A DNA stretch of 16,183 nucleotides from Microcaldota archaeon (GTDB taxonomy: Archaea; Micrarchaeota; Micrarchaeia; Norongarragalinales; UBA8480): contig JAHFHC010000021.1 in assembly GCA_023247085.1 (NCBI GenBank), positions 1-16,183 of the forward strand, written 5' to 3'. Shown in pieces: positions 7,211 through 14,288 of this stretch. The position numbers and the translations under genes are program-made. The notes beneath the pieces are model-generated. The model had not been told where the DNA came from. It worked only from the letters and a program-made list of their open reading frames with translations, and did no database searches. How positions within the stretch are numbered: position 1 is the stretch's first letter; every line of letters starts with the position of its first letter.

Positions 7211-7324
7211 CTCTTTTGTTAGTGTTTTCATAGCATGTTTTAGTTAAAATCAGGCTAATAAAATAAATAGGCATAAAAAGTAAACATTCAGCAAAAAGGT
7301 AGTAGTGTTTTTGTCTAAGTTAAG

Positions 7325-8308
7325 CTATTTTATTTCAAAGTCAACTTTTCTTATTTCAAGCGGAACTTTTCTTGGTTTAAATATAGCTTTTTTTCGCGGG
7401 AATTCTCCTGCTAAGCGTTCAAATAACACGTGTGCTTTTTCTGGTTGCCGCGAGATATAATCTAATATTTTTTTGTAAGTGTGCCCATCAGTTAAAACAT
7501 AATTTATGGGTGGGTTTGCCGCTCTACTGCTGTCATCACCGCCGCTATGTGGAAATGAATATAACATCACATGAATATCTGCTGGTTTGTCAGTTAAAGT
7601 TGTAACTTCACTCAATCCGGGCAAAGTAACTGCGTATTCTCGTGTTATAGGCATACTAATTGATTTTTGAGTAAATCTCTGGCGTCTGAGTAGCTTATCC
7701 AACCTAGTTTGAGGTATTGGTTCACTGACAACCGAATAAGTTTGATCCACCCAAGTTTGTTTAAAAAGGCCTCGGCGTACAACGCCATGCAATAGCAGTG
7801 CTTTATTTTTCTCATCCATTGCTATATGCGCCATACGCTTCAGCGCTGGATGTATTTTCAATAACCCCTCTGGATCAAATGACGGGCTTTTATAGGAATC
7901 TTTCAAATTGCGCTGGCCGTGAACATAAGCATTAAGCGGACCTACATACGGATCATGGAAACCCCAAGCGTGCACTGCAAATGCAACTTTATCTTTAACT
8001 GAATTAACCAATGCGGCTAATTCTTTATCTGGAGTAACTGTTTTTTTTCCTGTTAGAACTTCAACTAGCTCATGTGCGTCGCTTACGCCAGCGTCACGCG
8101 CAAGTTCCACTTGTTTTAGAACATTTTCTCTACCTGTTGAAACGAAGTGTTTGCCGAGTGCAATCGCGTCTTCATTTGAGAGTCTCTTCTGCGTAATTGC
8201 AGTGTGTAAAGTCACTTGAAACGCTTCAGGTAACCAGCCATAGCGTGGCATCTTGATTTTTTCAAAATGTGCTTTAGCACCGGCAACTTGTTCTTTTGGT
8301 ATACGCAT
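7325..8308 (-). CDS. Hypothetical protein, unrecognised, divergent from ppsA
   Basis: 327 residues from the ATG at 8308. I do not recognise the family. There is no signal peptide, no membrane segment and no familiar nucleotide-binding loop, so it is probably cytoplasmic. The N-terminal 125 residues look helical and charged. A middle part has an aromatic/His-rich segment AVHAWGFHDPYVGPLNAYVH and later HIAMDEKNKALLLHGVV. The C-terminal third carries HVMLYSFPHSGGDDSS and YVLTDGHTYKKILDYI, then a basic end. The clustered His, Asp and Arg residues could form an active or metal site, but that is inference. I rejected an earlier in-frame start at 8389, which would run 20 bases into ppsA and lie upstream of the likely promoter. 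Only 61 bp separate it from ppsA. Confidence 0.75.
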   Translation of the reverse strand: MRIPKEQVAGAKAHFEKIKMPRYGWLPEAFQVTLHTAITQKRLSNEDAIALGKHFVSTGRENVLKQVELARDAGVSDAHELVEVLTGKKTVTPDKELAALVNSVKDKVAFAVHAWGFHDPYVGPLNAYVHGQRNLKDSYKSPSFDPEGLLKIHPALKRMAHIAMDEKNKALLLHGVVRRGLFKQTWVDQTYSVVSEPIPQTRLDKLLRRQRFTQKSISMPITREYAVTLPGLSEVTTLTDKPADIHVMLYSFPHSGGDDSSRAANPPINYVLTDGHTYKKILDYISRQPEKAHVLFERLAGEFPRKKAIFKPRKVPLEIRKVDFEIK

Positions 8309-8339
8309 ATTATTTGCAAATATTGTAACGATTGATAAC

Positions 8340-8347
8340 TTTTTTAA
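8340..8347. promoter_or_regulatory. TATA-like element between the hypothetical gene and ppsA
   Basis: TTTTTTAA (plus strand) is centred about 27 nt before the ppsA ATG at 8370, predicting a leaderless ppsA transcript. On the minus strand the same element (TTAAAAAA) is centred about 35 nt before the hypothetical gene's ATG at 8308, which would give a leader of about 8 nt. It may serve either or both genes. Confidence 0.4.
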
Positions 8348-8369
8348 CCTACCAACCGTAACGCTTTCA

Positions 8370-10823
8370 ATGGATAAAGAAGCGCGCAACGTTTATTGGT
8401 TTAAACAACTTTCAAAAGATAGTTTAGCTCAAGCTGGTGGCAAGGGCGCTAATTTGTCTGAAATGGCAAATTTGGGTTTGCCTGTTCCAGCTGGTTTTGT
8501 TGTTTCAAGCTACGCTTATTTTGCTTTCATTAAACATAATCACATTGATGAGATTATTCAAGGAGCTTGTGGTGCACTTGATGTTTATGACAATGTCAGC
8601 CTTGACAAAGCAAGTCAAGTGGTAAAAACTGCGATTTTAAAAGGTGAAATCCCAGCAGACATTCGTGCGGACATAATCAAAAATTACAATCGATTGTGCG
8701 GCGTTGATTTAATCCCAGCTGCATCGCAGGAACTTTATGTTGCTATTCGCTCTAGTGCAACTGCCGAAGATTTACCAGAAGCTAGTTTTGCTGGCCAACA
8801 AGAGTCATTTCTTAACATTAAAGGCGGTGAAGCAGTTGTTAGTGCAGTGCGCCAGTGTTGGGCGTCTTTGTTTGGCGCAAGGGCAATTTACTACCGTGTT
8901 GAACAAGGTTTTGACCACTTGAAAGTTGGCTTAGCTGCAGTTGTGCAGAAAATGTGTCAAAGTGAAGTAAGTGGAGTGATGTTTTCAGTTGACCCATTTA
9001 CTGGCGATCGGTCAAAAATAATTATTGAAGCAGGTTTTGGTTTAGGCGAAGCAGTTGTAAGCGGTGCCATTACCCCTGATCGGTATGTTGTTGACAAAGA
9101 GTCAATGAAAATAGTTGACAAACGTATTTCAAAACAATCCAAGATGATCGTTAAAGTAAAAGGGGTTGACCAGTGGGTTGAAGTTGAAGAAGAATTGCAC
9201 GAAGCGCAGAAACTTCCAGATAATTACGTGCTTGAACTTGCAAATTACGCAAAATTACTTGAAGAACACTATAGTTGCCCCCAAGACATAGAATGGGGAG
9301 TTGAAAACAATAAAGTGAACATCGTGCAAACAAGAGCGGTTACAACATTAAAAAACAAGAAACAAATTGAAACTGATGTCGCAGCTACTGATGCAAAATC
9401 CCAAGTAAACGCAGTGGTAGTTCAACAAGATGATTCCACTTCGGCTAAAGGTGAAGACCAATCCCTTCCTTCAAGTCAACCTTATCAAAAGACTGCACCC
9501 GATGAATTCAAAGAATCACCCACAACCGGTAATGAAGAAGTGCTAGCGCAAGGGTTACCTGCATCGCCCGGCCTTGCAAGTGGGCCAGTTCGCAAAGTGT
9601 TTGACATTAAAGAATTATACAAAGTGAAAAAAGGAGATGTACTTGTAACTCCAATGACGACCCCTGACTTCGTACCTGCAATGAAACGCGCTTGTGCAAT
9701 TGTAACCGACGAAGGTGGAACAACCGCCCACGCGGCCATTGTAAGCCGTGAATTAGGCGTGCCGTGCATTGTAGGTACAGGTAATGCTACAAGTGTCTTA
9801 AAAGATGGTGAAGAGATAACCGTTGATGCTGACCACGGCGTAGTTTATGCCGGTAAGCTAGTTCAACAACATAGCCCAACAATTCCAACTGAAACAAATA
9901 CTTCAAATTCAAGAAATGCATCTTCGCCTGTTATTACTGGCACTAAGATTTACGTTAATTTAGCTGAACCCGAAAATGCAGAGGCAGTTGCGTCGCGTGA
10001 TGTTGATGGCGTTGGGTTAATGCGCGCTGAATTCATTATCGCTGGAATAGGAAAACACCCTCGCTTGTTCATAAAAGAAGGCAGACAAGAAGAATTCATT
10101 GACACTCTAGCAAAGGCGTTGCGTAAAGTCTGCGCTCCTTTTGGCAACCGGCCAGTTGTTTACCGTGCAACTGACTTTAAAACAAATGAATACAAGAACT
10201 TACAAGGCGGGGCAGAGTTCGAGCCACATGAAGAAAATCCAATGATCGGCTACCGCGGTTGCTTCAGGTACACAAAAGAACAAGACGTATTTGCAATGGA
10301 ATTAGCCGCAATAAAAAAAGCACGCGAAGCTTATGGAATGAAAAACTTGCAATTAATGATTCCCTTTGTCAGAACAGTAGGCGAATTTCAACTCGTAAAA
10401 AAACTCGTTGAACAAAACGGGCTACATCAAACCCGCGACTTTAAACTAGGCATAATGTGTGAAATCCCTTCGACTGTAATCCTTGCCGAAGAATTTTGCA
10501 AGGCAGGCGCAGATTTCTTTTCAATTGGCTCTAATGATTTAACCCAGTTGACTCTAGGAATTGACCGCGATAACCCAATTGTTGCAGAGGAATTCGATGA
10601 ACGCGATGAAGCAGTGCTTATTTCAATCAAAAAAGTAATTGAAGCTTGCCACAAGTACAACGTAAAAGTTTCTATTTGCGGCCAAGCACCTTCAGTTTAC
10701 CCTGAATTTACAGAAAAACTAATTGAATACGGTATAGACTCCGTCTCAGTTAACCCAGACGTAATTGAAAAAACGCGCCGCATAGTTGCAAGCGCAGAAC
10801 AAAAGCAACTCTTAAGAAAGTAA
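8370..10823 (+). CDS. ppsA: Phosphoenolpyruvate synthase (pyruvate, water dikinase)
   Basis: 817 residues. It makes phosphoenolpyruvate, AMP and phosphate from pyruvate, ATP and water, the entry to gluconeogenesis. The three family domains are in order: the N-terminal ATP-binding domain (GGKGANLSEM, VAIRSSATAEDLPEASFAGQ, ending EWGVENNKVNIVQTRA), the swivelling domain with TDEGGTTAHAAIVSRE and catalytic His454, and the C-terminal barrel with MIPFVRTVGEFQ, FSIGSNDLTQLTLGIDRDN and CGQAPS, whose Cys770 is the expected acid/base residue. All catalytic positions are present. The ATG at 8370 places the first conserved segment at the usual distance; an in-frame ATG at 8253 would run into the divergent gene. 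A low-complexity linker (residues about 326-391) is longer than in bacterial PpsA. It is divergent from an unknown gene and followed after 39 nt by a P-loop kinase. Confidence 0.96.
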   Translation: MDKEARNVYWFKQLSKDSLAQAGGKGANLSEMANLGLPVPAGFVVSSYAYFAFIKHNHIDEIIQGACGALDVYDNVSLDKASQVVKTAILKGEIPADIRADIIKNYNRLCGVDLIPAASQELYVAIRSSATAEDLPEASFAGQQESFLNIKGGEAVVSAVRQCWASLFGARAIYYRVEQGFDHLKVGLAAVVQKMCQSEVSGVMFSVDPFTGDRSKIIIEAGFGLGEAVVSGAITPDRYVVDKESMKIVDKRISKQSKMIVKVKGVDQWVEVEEELHEAQKLPDNYVLELANYAKLLEEHYSCPQDIEWGVENNKVNIVQTRAVTTLKNKKQIETDVAATDAKSQVNAVVVQQDDSTSAKGEDQSLPSSQPYQKTAPDEFKESPTTGNEEVLAQGLPASPGLASGPVRKVFDIKELYKVKKGDVLVTPMTTPDFVPAMKRACAIVTDEGGTTAHAAIVSRELGVPCIVGTGNATSVLKDGEEITVDADHGVVYAGKLVQQHSPTIPTETNTSNSRNASSPVITGTKIYVNLAEPENAEAVASRDVDGVGLMRAEFIIAGIGKHPRLFIKEGRQEEFIDTLAKALRKVCAPFGNRPVVYRATDFKTNEYKNLQGGAEFEPHEENPMIGYRGCFRYTKEQDVFAMELAAIKKAREAYGMKNLQLMIPFVRTVGEFQLVKKLVEQNGLHQTRDFKLGIMCEIPSTVILAEEFCKAGADFFSIGSNDLTQLTLGIDRDNPIVAEEFDERDEAVLISIKKVIEACHKYNVKVSICGQAPSVYPEFTEKLIEYGIDSVSVNPDVIEKTRRIVASAEQKQLLRK

Positions 10824-10861
10824 TCCCTCTAATATTCACATGCTAAATAAATCAAGAGGGA
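10824..10861 (+). repeat. 7-bp inverted repeat between ppsA and the P-loop kinase gene
   Basis: TCCCTCT (10824-10830, right after the ppsA stop) is perfectly complementary to AGAGGGA (10855-10861), with 24 AT-rich bases between. In RNA it could form a hairpin that covers the only Shine-Dalgarno-like stretch before the kinase start. Seven pairs with a 24-base loop is a modest structure. Confidence 0.4.
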
Positions 10862-10862
10862 A

Positions 10863-11462
10863 ATGCCGGAAATGATTGTCCTTGGCTTTACTGGTACGTT
10901 TGCAGCTGGAAAAGATACTGCTATTTCTATAATTGCGGAAAAATATGGTAGTAAAGCATTTGAAATAAGCACAGCTAATCTCGTTCGTGAGGAAGCTGCC
11001 AAACGTGGTTTGTCACTCGGCCGAGAAAATTTACAGTCGGTGTCAAATGACATGCGTTTAAAACACGGTGCGGGTATATTTGCCAAAATGAGTGTCGAAC
11101 AAATAAACGCACAGCATGACAAAACCATTGCACTTGTAAGTGGAATACGCACAACTGGCGAAATAAACGAATTGCGAAAAGCGTTTAACAAAAACTTTTT
11201 TTTAATTGCAATTAACGCTCCAATTGAAACTCGTTATTTGCGCATAAAACAACGCGCTAGAGCTGGAGAAAACTTACTTAGTTTCGAACAATTCAAGCAA
11301 AGCGAAGAACGTGAAATGCAAGGCGCAGCAGGGCCACACTCACAGAACATTGCTGCAACGATGAAAATGGCGGATTACACAATTGACAACAACGGCACAG
11401 AAGCGGAGCTAAATAAAAAAATTGAAGTGTTATTGAAAAATCACATTAACAAAGGCAACTAA
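10863..11462 (+). CDS. P-loop nucleotide kinase, dephospho-CoA-kinase-like/UPF0200-like
   Basis: 199 residues. The N-terminus IVLGFTGTFAAGKDTA is a P-loop with Asp-Thr after the Lys, as in the nucleoside-monophosphate and dephospho-CoA kinase group. A substrate-side segment follows (FEISTANLVREEAAKRGL), then IALVSGIRTTGEINEL, a core-strand and Asp/Arg-type region, and FFLIAINAPIETRYLRIKQR, whose arginines resemble the LID. The end MADYTIDNNGTEAELNKKI matches the C-terminal strand and helix of these enzymes. The phosphate acceptor is unknown. The call does not imply true dephospho-CoA kinase, which many archaea replace with an unrelated GTP-dependent enzyme. An ATG at 10872 is a serious alternative start: a TATA-like stretch (10842-10850) lies about 26 nt before it. 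The gene follows ppsA by 39 nt and converges with pyrH. Confidence 0.8.
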   Translation: MPEMIVLGFTGTFAAGKDTAISIIAEKYGSKAFEISTANLVREEAAKRGLSLGRENLQSVSNDMRLKHGAGIFAKMSVEQINAQHDKTIALVSGIRTTGEINELRKAFNKNFFLIAINAPIETRYLRIKQRARAGENLLSFEQFKQSEEREMQGAAGPHSQNIAATMKMADYTIDNNGTEAELNKKIEVLLKNHINKGN

Positions 11463-11463
11463 A

Positions 11464-11475
11464 AATACTTTTTTT
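11464..11475. terminator. Terminator between the convergent P-loop kinase and pyrH genes
   Basis: A seven-T run (11469-11475) follows the kinase stop at 11462. On the minus strand the A5 at 11461-11465 reads as five T residues just past the pyrH stop. Only 11 bp separate the two genes. Confidence 0.5.
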
Positions 11476-12154
11476 AGTCTTTCACTAGTGTTCCTTTGAA
11501 TAGTTTATCGTTTATTGCGTTTTCAACTTCGTGCAAGTTTTTGCCATCTACAAAACGTAATTCAATGTTACTGCGCTGGGCTAACCTACATGCAACCAAG
11601 TCAAATGGAAAGTTTGTACGCGCAAGGCGCTTATCGCCGTCAACAGCGAGTTCTGTAAGCTCTTGGTGATTCATCTTCTCGTACTTTTTAGCTGTTTTAT
11701 CCTTTTTCGGATCCCCCGAGTAAAGATAATCTATATTGCTTAAGTTCGCAACTGAACTAGCGCCAATCTTTTCAGCAAGAAGCATGGAAACCGCATCAGT
11801 TGTGATACCTTCAAGCAACCCGCCCATCACGGCAATTTTGCCGTTTTTCAAAGCAGTTTCAGCTTCAGCTAGATTCTGGCAGTAAACTGCGTTGTCTCCA
11901 AGCGATTGTGCTACGATGCGTGAATTCATTCTAGTTACTCGAATTGCAAGTGTATCGCATTCAAATTCGCCTGCGCCGAATTCACGTGCTGCAACTACAT
12001 ATTTGCGTGCTGTTCTCCCACCGCCAATAACTATCGCCAACCCGTCTTTAGCGTGGGCTTTTTTCAAAATTGAACCGAGTTCTTTCAAGTAAGCAACGTC
12101 GAAATCAGCATTTTCTGCAAAGAGCAGTGACCCGCCTAGTGATATGACTTTCAT
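11474..12154 (-). CDS. pyrH: Uridylate (UMP) kinase, archaeal type
   Basis: 226 residues from the ATG at 12154, the normal size of archaeal UMP kinase. It converts UMP and ATP to UDP and ADP in pyrimidine nucleotide synthesis and belongs to the amino-acid-kinase fold. Visible motifs: MKVISLGGSLL at the N-terminus (phosphate-binding glycines), LAIVIGGGRTARKYV (second glycine loop), MGGLLEGITTDAVSMLLAEK (substrate and nucleotide contacts), and LSNIDYLYSGDPKKD, the conserved nucleotide-site segment. An in-frame ATG at 12238 would add 28 lysine-rich residues before the conserved start and is unlikely. An AAAAAATAGAAA stretch on the minus strand (12176-12187) sits about 27 nt before the chosen ATG and could be its TATA box. 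An AGGTG about 9 nt before the ATG might also help initiation. Confidence 0.93.
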   Translation of the reverse strand: MKVISLGGSLLFAENADFDVAYLKELGSILKKAHAKDGLAIVIGGGRTARKYVVAAREFGAGEFECDTLAIRVTRMNSRIVAQSLGDNAVYCQNLAEAETALKNGKIAVMGGLLEGITTDAVSMLLAEKIGASSVANLSNIDYLYSGDPKKDKTAKKYEKMNHQELTELAVDGDKRLARTNFPFDLVACRLAQRSNIELRFVDGKNLHEVENAINDKLFKGTLVKD

Positions 12155-12175
12155 TAAAAAAACACCTGCTTTATT

Positions 12176-12187
12176 TTTTTCTATTTT
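12176..12187 (-). promoter_or_regulatory. TATA-like box for pyrH
   Basis: A purine-only, A-rich stretch on the minus strand (AAAAAATAGAAA), centred about 27 nt before the pyrH ATG. The region is so A-rich that the exact box is uncertain. Confidence 0.3.
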
Positions 12188-12245
12188 TTCCCTTTTTTGC
12201 TTTAGTCTGTGAATTTGGGGAACCCGAATGTTTTTCAACCTCGGC

Positions 12246-12267
12246 TTTTATAAGATATACTATAAAG
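12246..12267 (+). promoter_or_regulatory. TATA-like boxes before the translin gene
   Basis: Two candidates, TTTTATAAG (12246-12254) and CTATAAAG (12260-12267), predict start sites near 12277 and 12290. Leaders would be about 25-38 nt and would include GTGAGG at 12297-12302. This is the gap between divergent pyrH and translin; no RNA gene is visible. Confidence 0.4.
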
Positions 12268-12314
12268 ATTGCTGTTTAATTAGCATGATTTTTTAAGTGA
12301 GGTTTTTTACGCAA

Positions 12315-12899
12315 ATGAAAGGAACTAAAATTTCAAAAGTGCTTGGCAAAGTTGTTGGTGAACTAGCAGCGCAGCTTGACATAAAGGAAAAAAATCAAGA
12401 TAAAGTATTGTCGTTATCGCGTGAGTTTATTCGCGACTGCGCCAAAGCCATTCGTCACTTGCATACTGAAAATCCAGCTGAAGCTAAGGAGCTAATGGCT
12501 GGCATGAAAAAGAAGCTTGCCGAGTTGAAAAAAGTGGGGGAAAACTTCCCGCACATTCTTGACACGCCGATGCAAGAGTACGCTGAAATAATGATTTTTT
12601 CTGCAATTGTTGACAAAAAAGAAATTCCAACTCCTGAAGATCTTGATATAACTGTTTCTTCTTACTTGGGGGGTTTTCTTGACTGTTCTGGAGAAGTGCG
12701 TCGCGCACTTCAATTAGCATTAAAAGAAGGCAAATATGATGATGCAGAATATTATTTCAAGTGCATGAATGAAATTTACGACGAAATGATGTTGCTTAAG
12801 TACTCTGCTTCGCTTGTAGGTAACCTAAAGAGAAAGCAAGATGTACTGCGTGGCCAGTTGGAACACGCAAGAAGTGAAATGCTGCGCGTTGCAAAATAA
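12315..12899 (+). CDS. Translin family protein (archaeal translin/TRAX-like)
   Basis: 194 residues, all helical. The translin fold shows in the opening helices (SREFIRDCAKAIRHLH), the segment MQEYAEIMIFSAIVDKKEIP, and YLGGFLDCSGEVRRALQLAL with EYYFKCMNEIYDEMM near the end. Eukaryotic translin and TRAX form the C3PO endoribonuclease, which acts on RNAi passenger strands and in some fungi trims tRNA. Glu88 and Glu91 (E-Y-A-E) match the pair that in TRAX helps bind the catalytic metal, so this protein could be a nuclease in its own right. That is inference. I chose the ATG at 12315; a GTG at 12297 would add six residues, but its sequence GTGAGG looks more like part of the ribosome-binding region. 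serS follows after 27 nt and may share the transcript. Confidence 0.88.
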   Translation: MKGTKISKVLGKVVGELAAQLDIKEKNQDKVLSLSREFIRDCAKAIRHLHTENPAEAKELMAGMKKKLAELKKVGENFPHILDTPMQEYAEIMIFSAIVDKKEIPTPEDLDITVSSYLGGFLDCSGEVRRALQLALKEGKYDDAEYYFKCMNEIYDEMMLLKYSASLVGNLKRKQDVLRGQLEHARSEMLRVAK

Positions 12900-12905
12900 A
12901 ATAAG
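12893..12905 (+). promoter_or_regulatory. TATA-like box for serS across the translin stop
   Basis: AAAATAAAATAAG spans the end of the translin gene and is centred about 28 nt before the serS ATG at 12927. The spacing fits a leaderless serS transcript. There is no good Shine-Dalgarno sequence in the 27-nt gap. Confidence 0.4.
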
Positions 12906-12926
12906 CCTTTGCTGGTGTAAACAAAA

Positions 12927-14213
12927 ATGCTGGATATTAAGTTCATTAGAAAAAATTCCGATGTTGTAAAGCTAGATTTAGAGAAGCGTGGCGATGCTGA
13001 AAAGTTGGCTTGGCTAAATGACTTGCTAATTCAAGATAAAGGATATCGTGAGTTTCTTGCTGAAGTTGAAGCGCTGCGTGGTCGACGTAATATACTTTCA
13101 CGCGAAATAAGCGAAGCAAAAAAACAAGGAAAAGACGCGTCTAAATTACTATCTGAAGCAAAGGAGTTACCTGAAAAATTAAAAGCAACTGAAGAAAAAA
13201 TGGCTTTGGTAAAAAAACAAGTTGACTTTTACTTAATGCGTTTACCAAACATTTTACACAAAAGCGTGCCAGTTGGTGCTGATGATTCACAGAATGAAGT
13301 TCTACGAAAAGTTGGCGCAAAGCCTAAGTCGAAAGTTTTCCAGAGCCACGTTGACCTCCTTGCGCTTCATGGACAAGATTTGGAACGCGCAGCGAAAATA
13401 AGCGGTGCACGTTTTTACTTTTTGAAAGGCGATTTTGTCTTGTTGGATATGGCGTTACAGCGTCTAGCAATGGATTTATTGGTCAAAAAAGGTTTCCTTC
13501 CAGTTCTTCCACCTCACTTGATGCGGCGCGAGCCATACGAAGGCGTCACTGACTTAGCTGATTTTGAAAACGTCATGTACAAAATCGAAAACGAAGACCT
13601 CTACTTAATTGCAACAAGCGAACACCCTTTAACTGCGATGCATGGCGGCGAAATTTTTGAACCAGGTGAGTTGCCGTTGAAATATGCTGGCATAAGCACT
13701 AATTTCCGCAAGGAAGCGGGAGCACATGGAAAAGATACAAAAGGAATTTTCCGCGTGCATCAATTTAACAAAGTTGAACAAGTTGCGTTTACATTACCTG
13801 AAGATTCATGGAAAATGCATGAAGAGTTGCTTAAAAATTGCGAGTCGTTCTTTAAACTGTTAAAAATCCCTTATCGGGTTGTCAACATTTGTACTGGAGA
13901 TATTGGTACCGTTGCAGCGAAGAAGTATGATGTTGAAGCGTGGATGCCTGCGCAAGAAGCTTATCGCGAAGTTGCATCGTGTTCAAATTGTACCGGTTAC
14001 CAAGCAAACCGTTTAGGTATTCGCTATCGTTTGAAAAAGGGCAGCGAAGAAAAAGAAGTTCCACATACATTAAACAGCACCATGGTGGCAACAACGCGTG
14101 CAATTGTGGCGATCATGGAGAACTTCCAGAAGTCCGACGGCGCAATAAAAGTTCCAACTGCACTGCAAAAGTACGTGGGAAACAAAAAAGAAATCGTTCC
14201 ACACAAATCGTAG
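12927..14213 (+). CDS. serS: Seryl-tRNA synthetase
   Basis: 428 residues, the usual size for the common (bacterial/eukaryotic-like) SerRS, not the longer zinc-dependent methanogen type. It charges tRNA-Ser with serine. The N-terminal MLDIKFIRKNSDVV is followed by a long antiparallel coiled coil (about residues 30-105) that grips the long variable arm of tRNA-Ser. The class II catalytic core then shows motif 2 as NFRKEAGAHGKDTKGIFRVH with Arg261 and Glu263, the TSEHPL segment that contacts serine, and motif 3 as LNSTMVATTRAIVAIMEN with Arg391. ASCSNCTGYQANRLGIRYR also matches the family. All key residues are intact. The start follows the normal N-terminus. The gene sits between translin and aRF1. 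Confidence 0.97.
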   Translation: MLDIKFIRKNSDVVKLDLEKRGDAEKLAWLNDLLIQDKGYREFLAEVEALRGRRNILSREISEAKKQGKDASKLLSEAKELPEKLKATEEKMALVKKQVDFYLMRLPNILHKSVPVGADDSQNEVLRKVGAKPKSKVFQSHVDLLALHGQDLERAAKISGARFYFLKGDFVLLDMALQRLAMDLLVKKGFLPVLPPHLMRREPYEGVTDLADFENVMYKIENEDLYLIATSEHPLTAMHGGEIFEPGELPLKYAGISTNFRKEAGAHGKDTKGIFRVHQFNKVEQVAFTLPEDSWKMHEELLKNCESFFKLLKIPYRVVNICTGDIGTVAAKKYDVEAWMPAQEAYREVASCSNCTGYQANRLGIRYRLKKGSEEKEVPHTLNSTMVATTRAIVAIMENFQKSDGAIKVPTALQKYVGNKKEIVPHKS

Positions 14214-14256
14214 CCCTTCGAAAAGTCTTTCAATCCCAGCGGAGCTAATAATTCCA

Positions 14257-14267
14257 GAAATAATCTA
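14257..14267 (+). promoter_or_regulatory. Weak TATA-like box for the aRF1 gene
   Basis: GAAATAATCTA is centred about 27 nt before the aRF1 ATG at 14289. The 75-nt gap after serS holds no RNA gene that I can see. Confidence 0.3.
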
Positions 14268-14288
14268 TTTGAAAAGTGAAATAACGTT

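Noticed and set aside
8253-8389. Longer N-termini for ppsA (ATG 8253) and for the divergent unknown gene (start at 8389).
   Set aside because: They would make the two divergent genes overlap by over 100 bases and put each start upstream of the likely promoter. The first conserved PpsA residues follow directly after 8370.
12155-12238. A 28-residue lysine-rich extension of UMP kinase.
   Set aside because: Archaeal UMP kinases begin at the MKVISLGGS-like segment, and the 226-residue form has the normal length.
14214-14288. The 75-nt gap between serS and aRF1 as a possible tRNA or small RNA.
   Set aside because: I could not pair an acceptor stem or find T-loop or anticodon features. It reads as a plain spacer with a weak TATA-like box.
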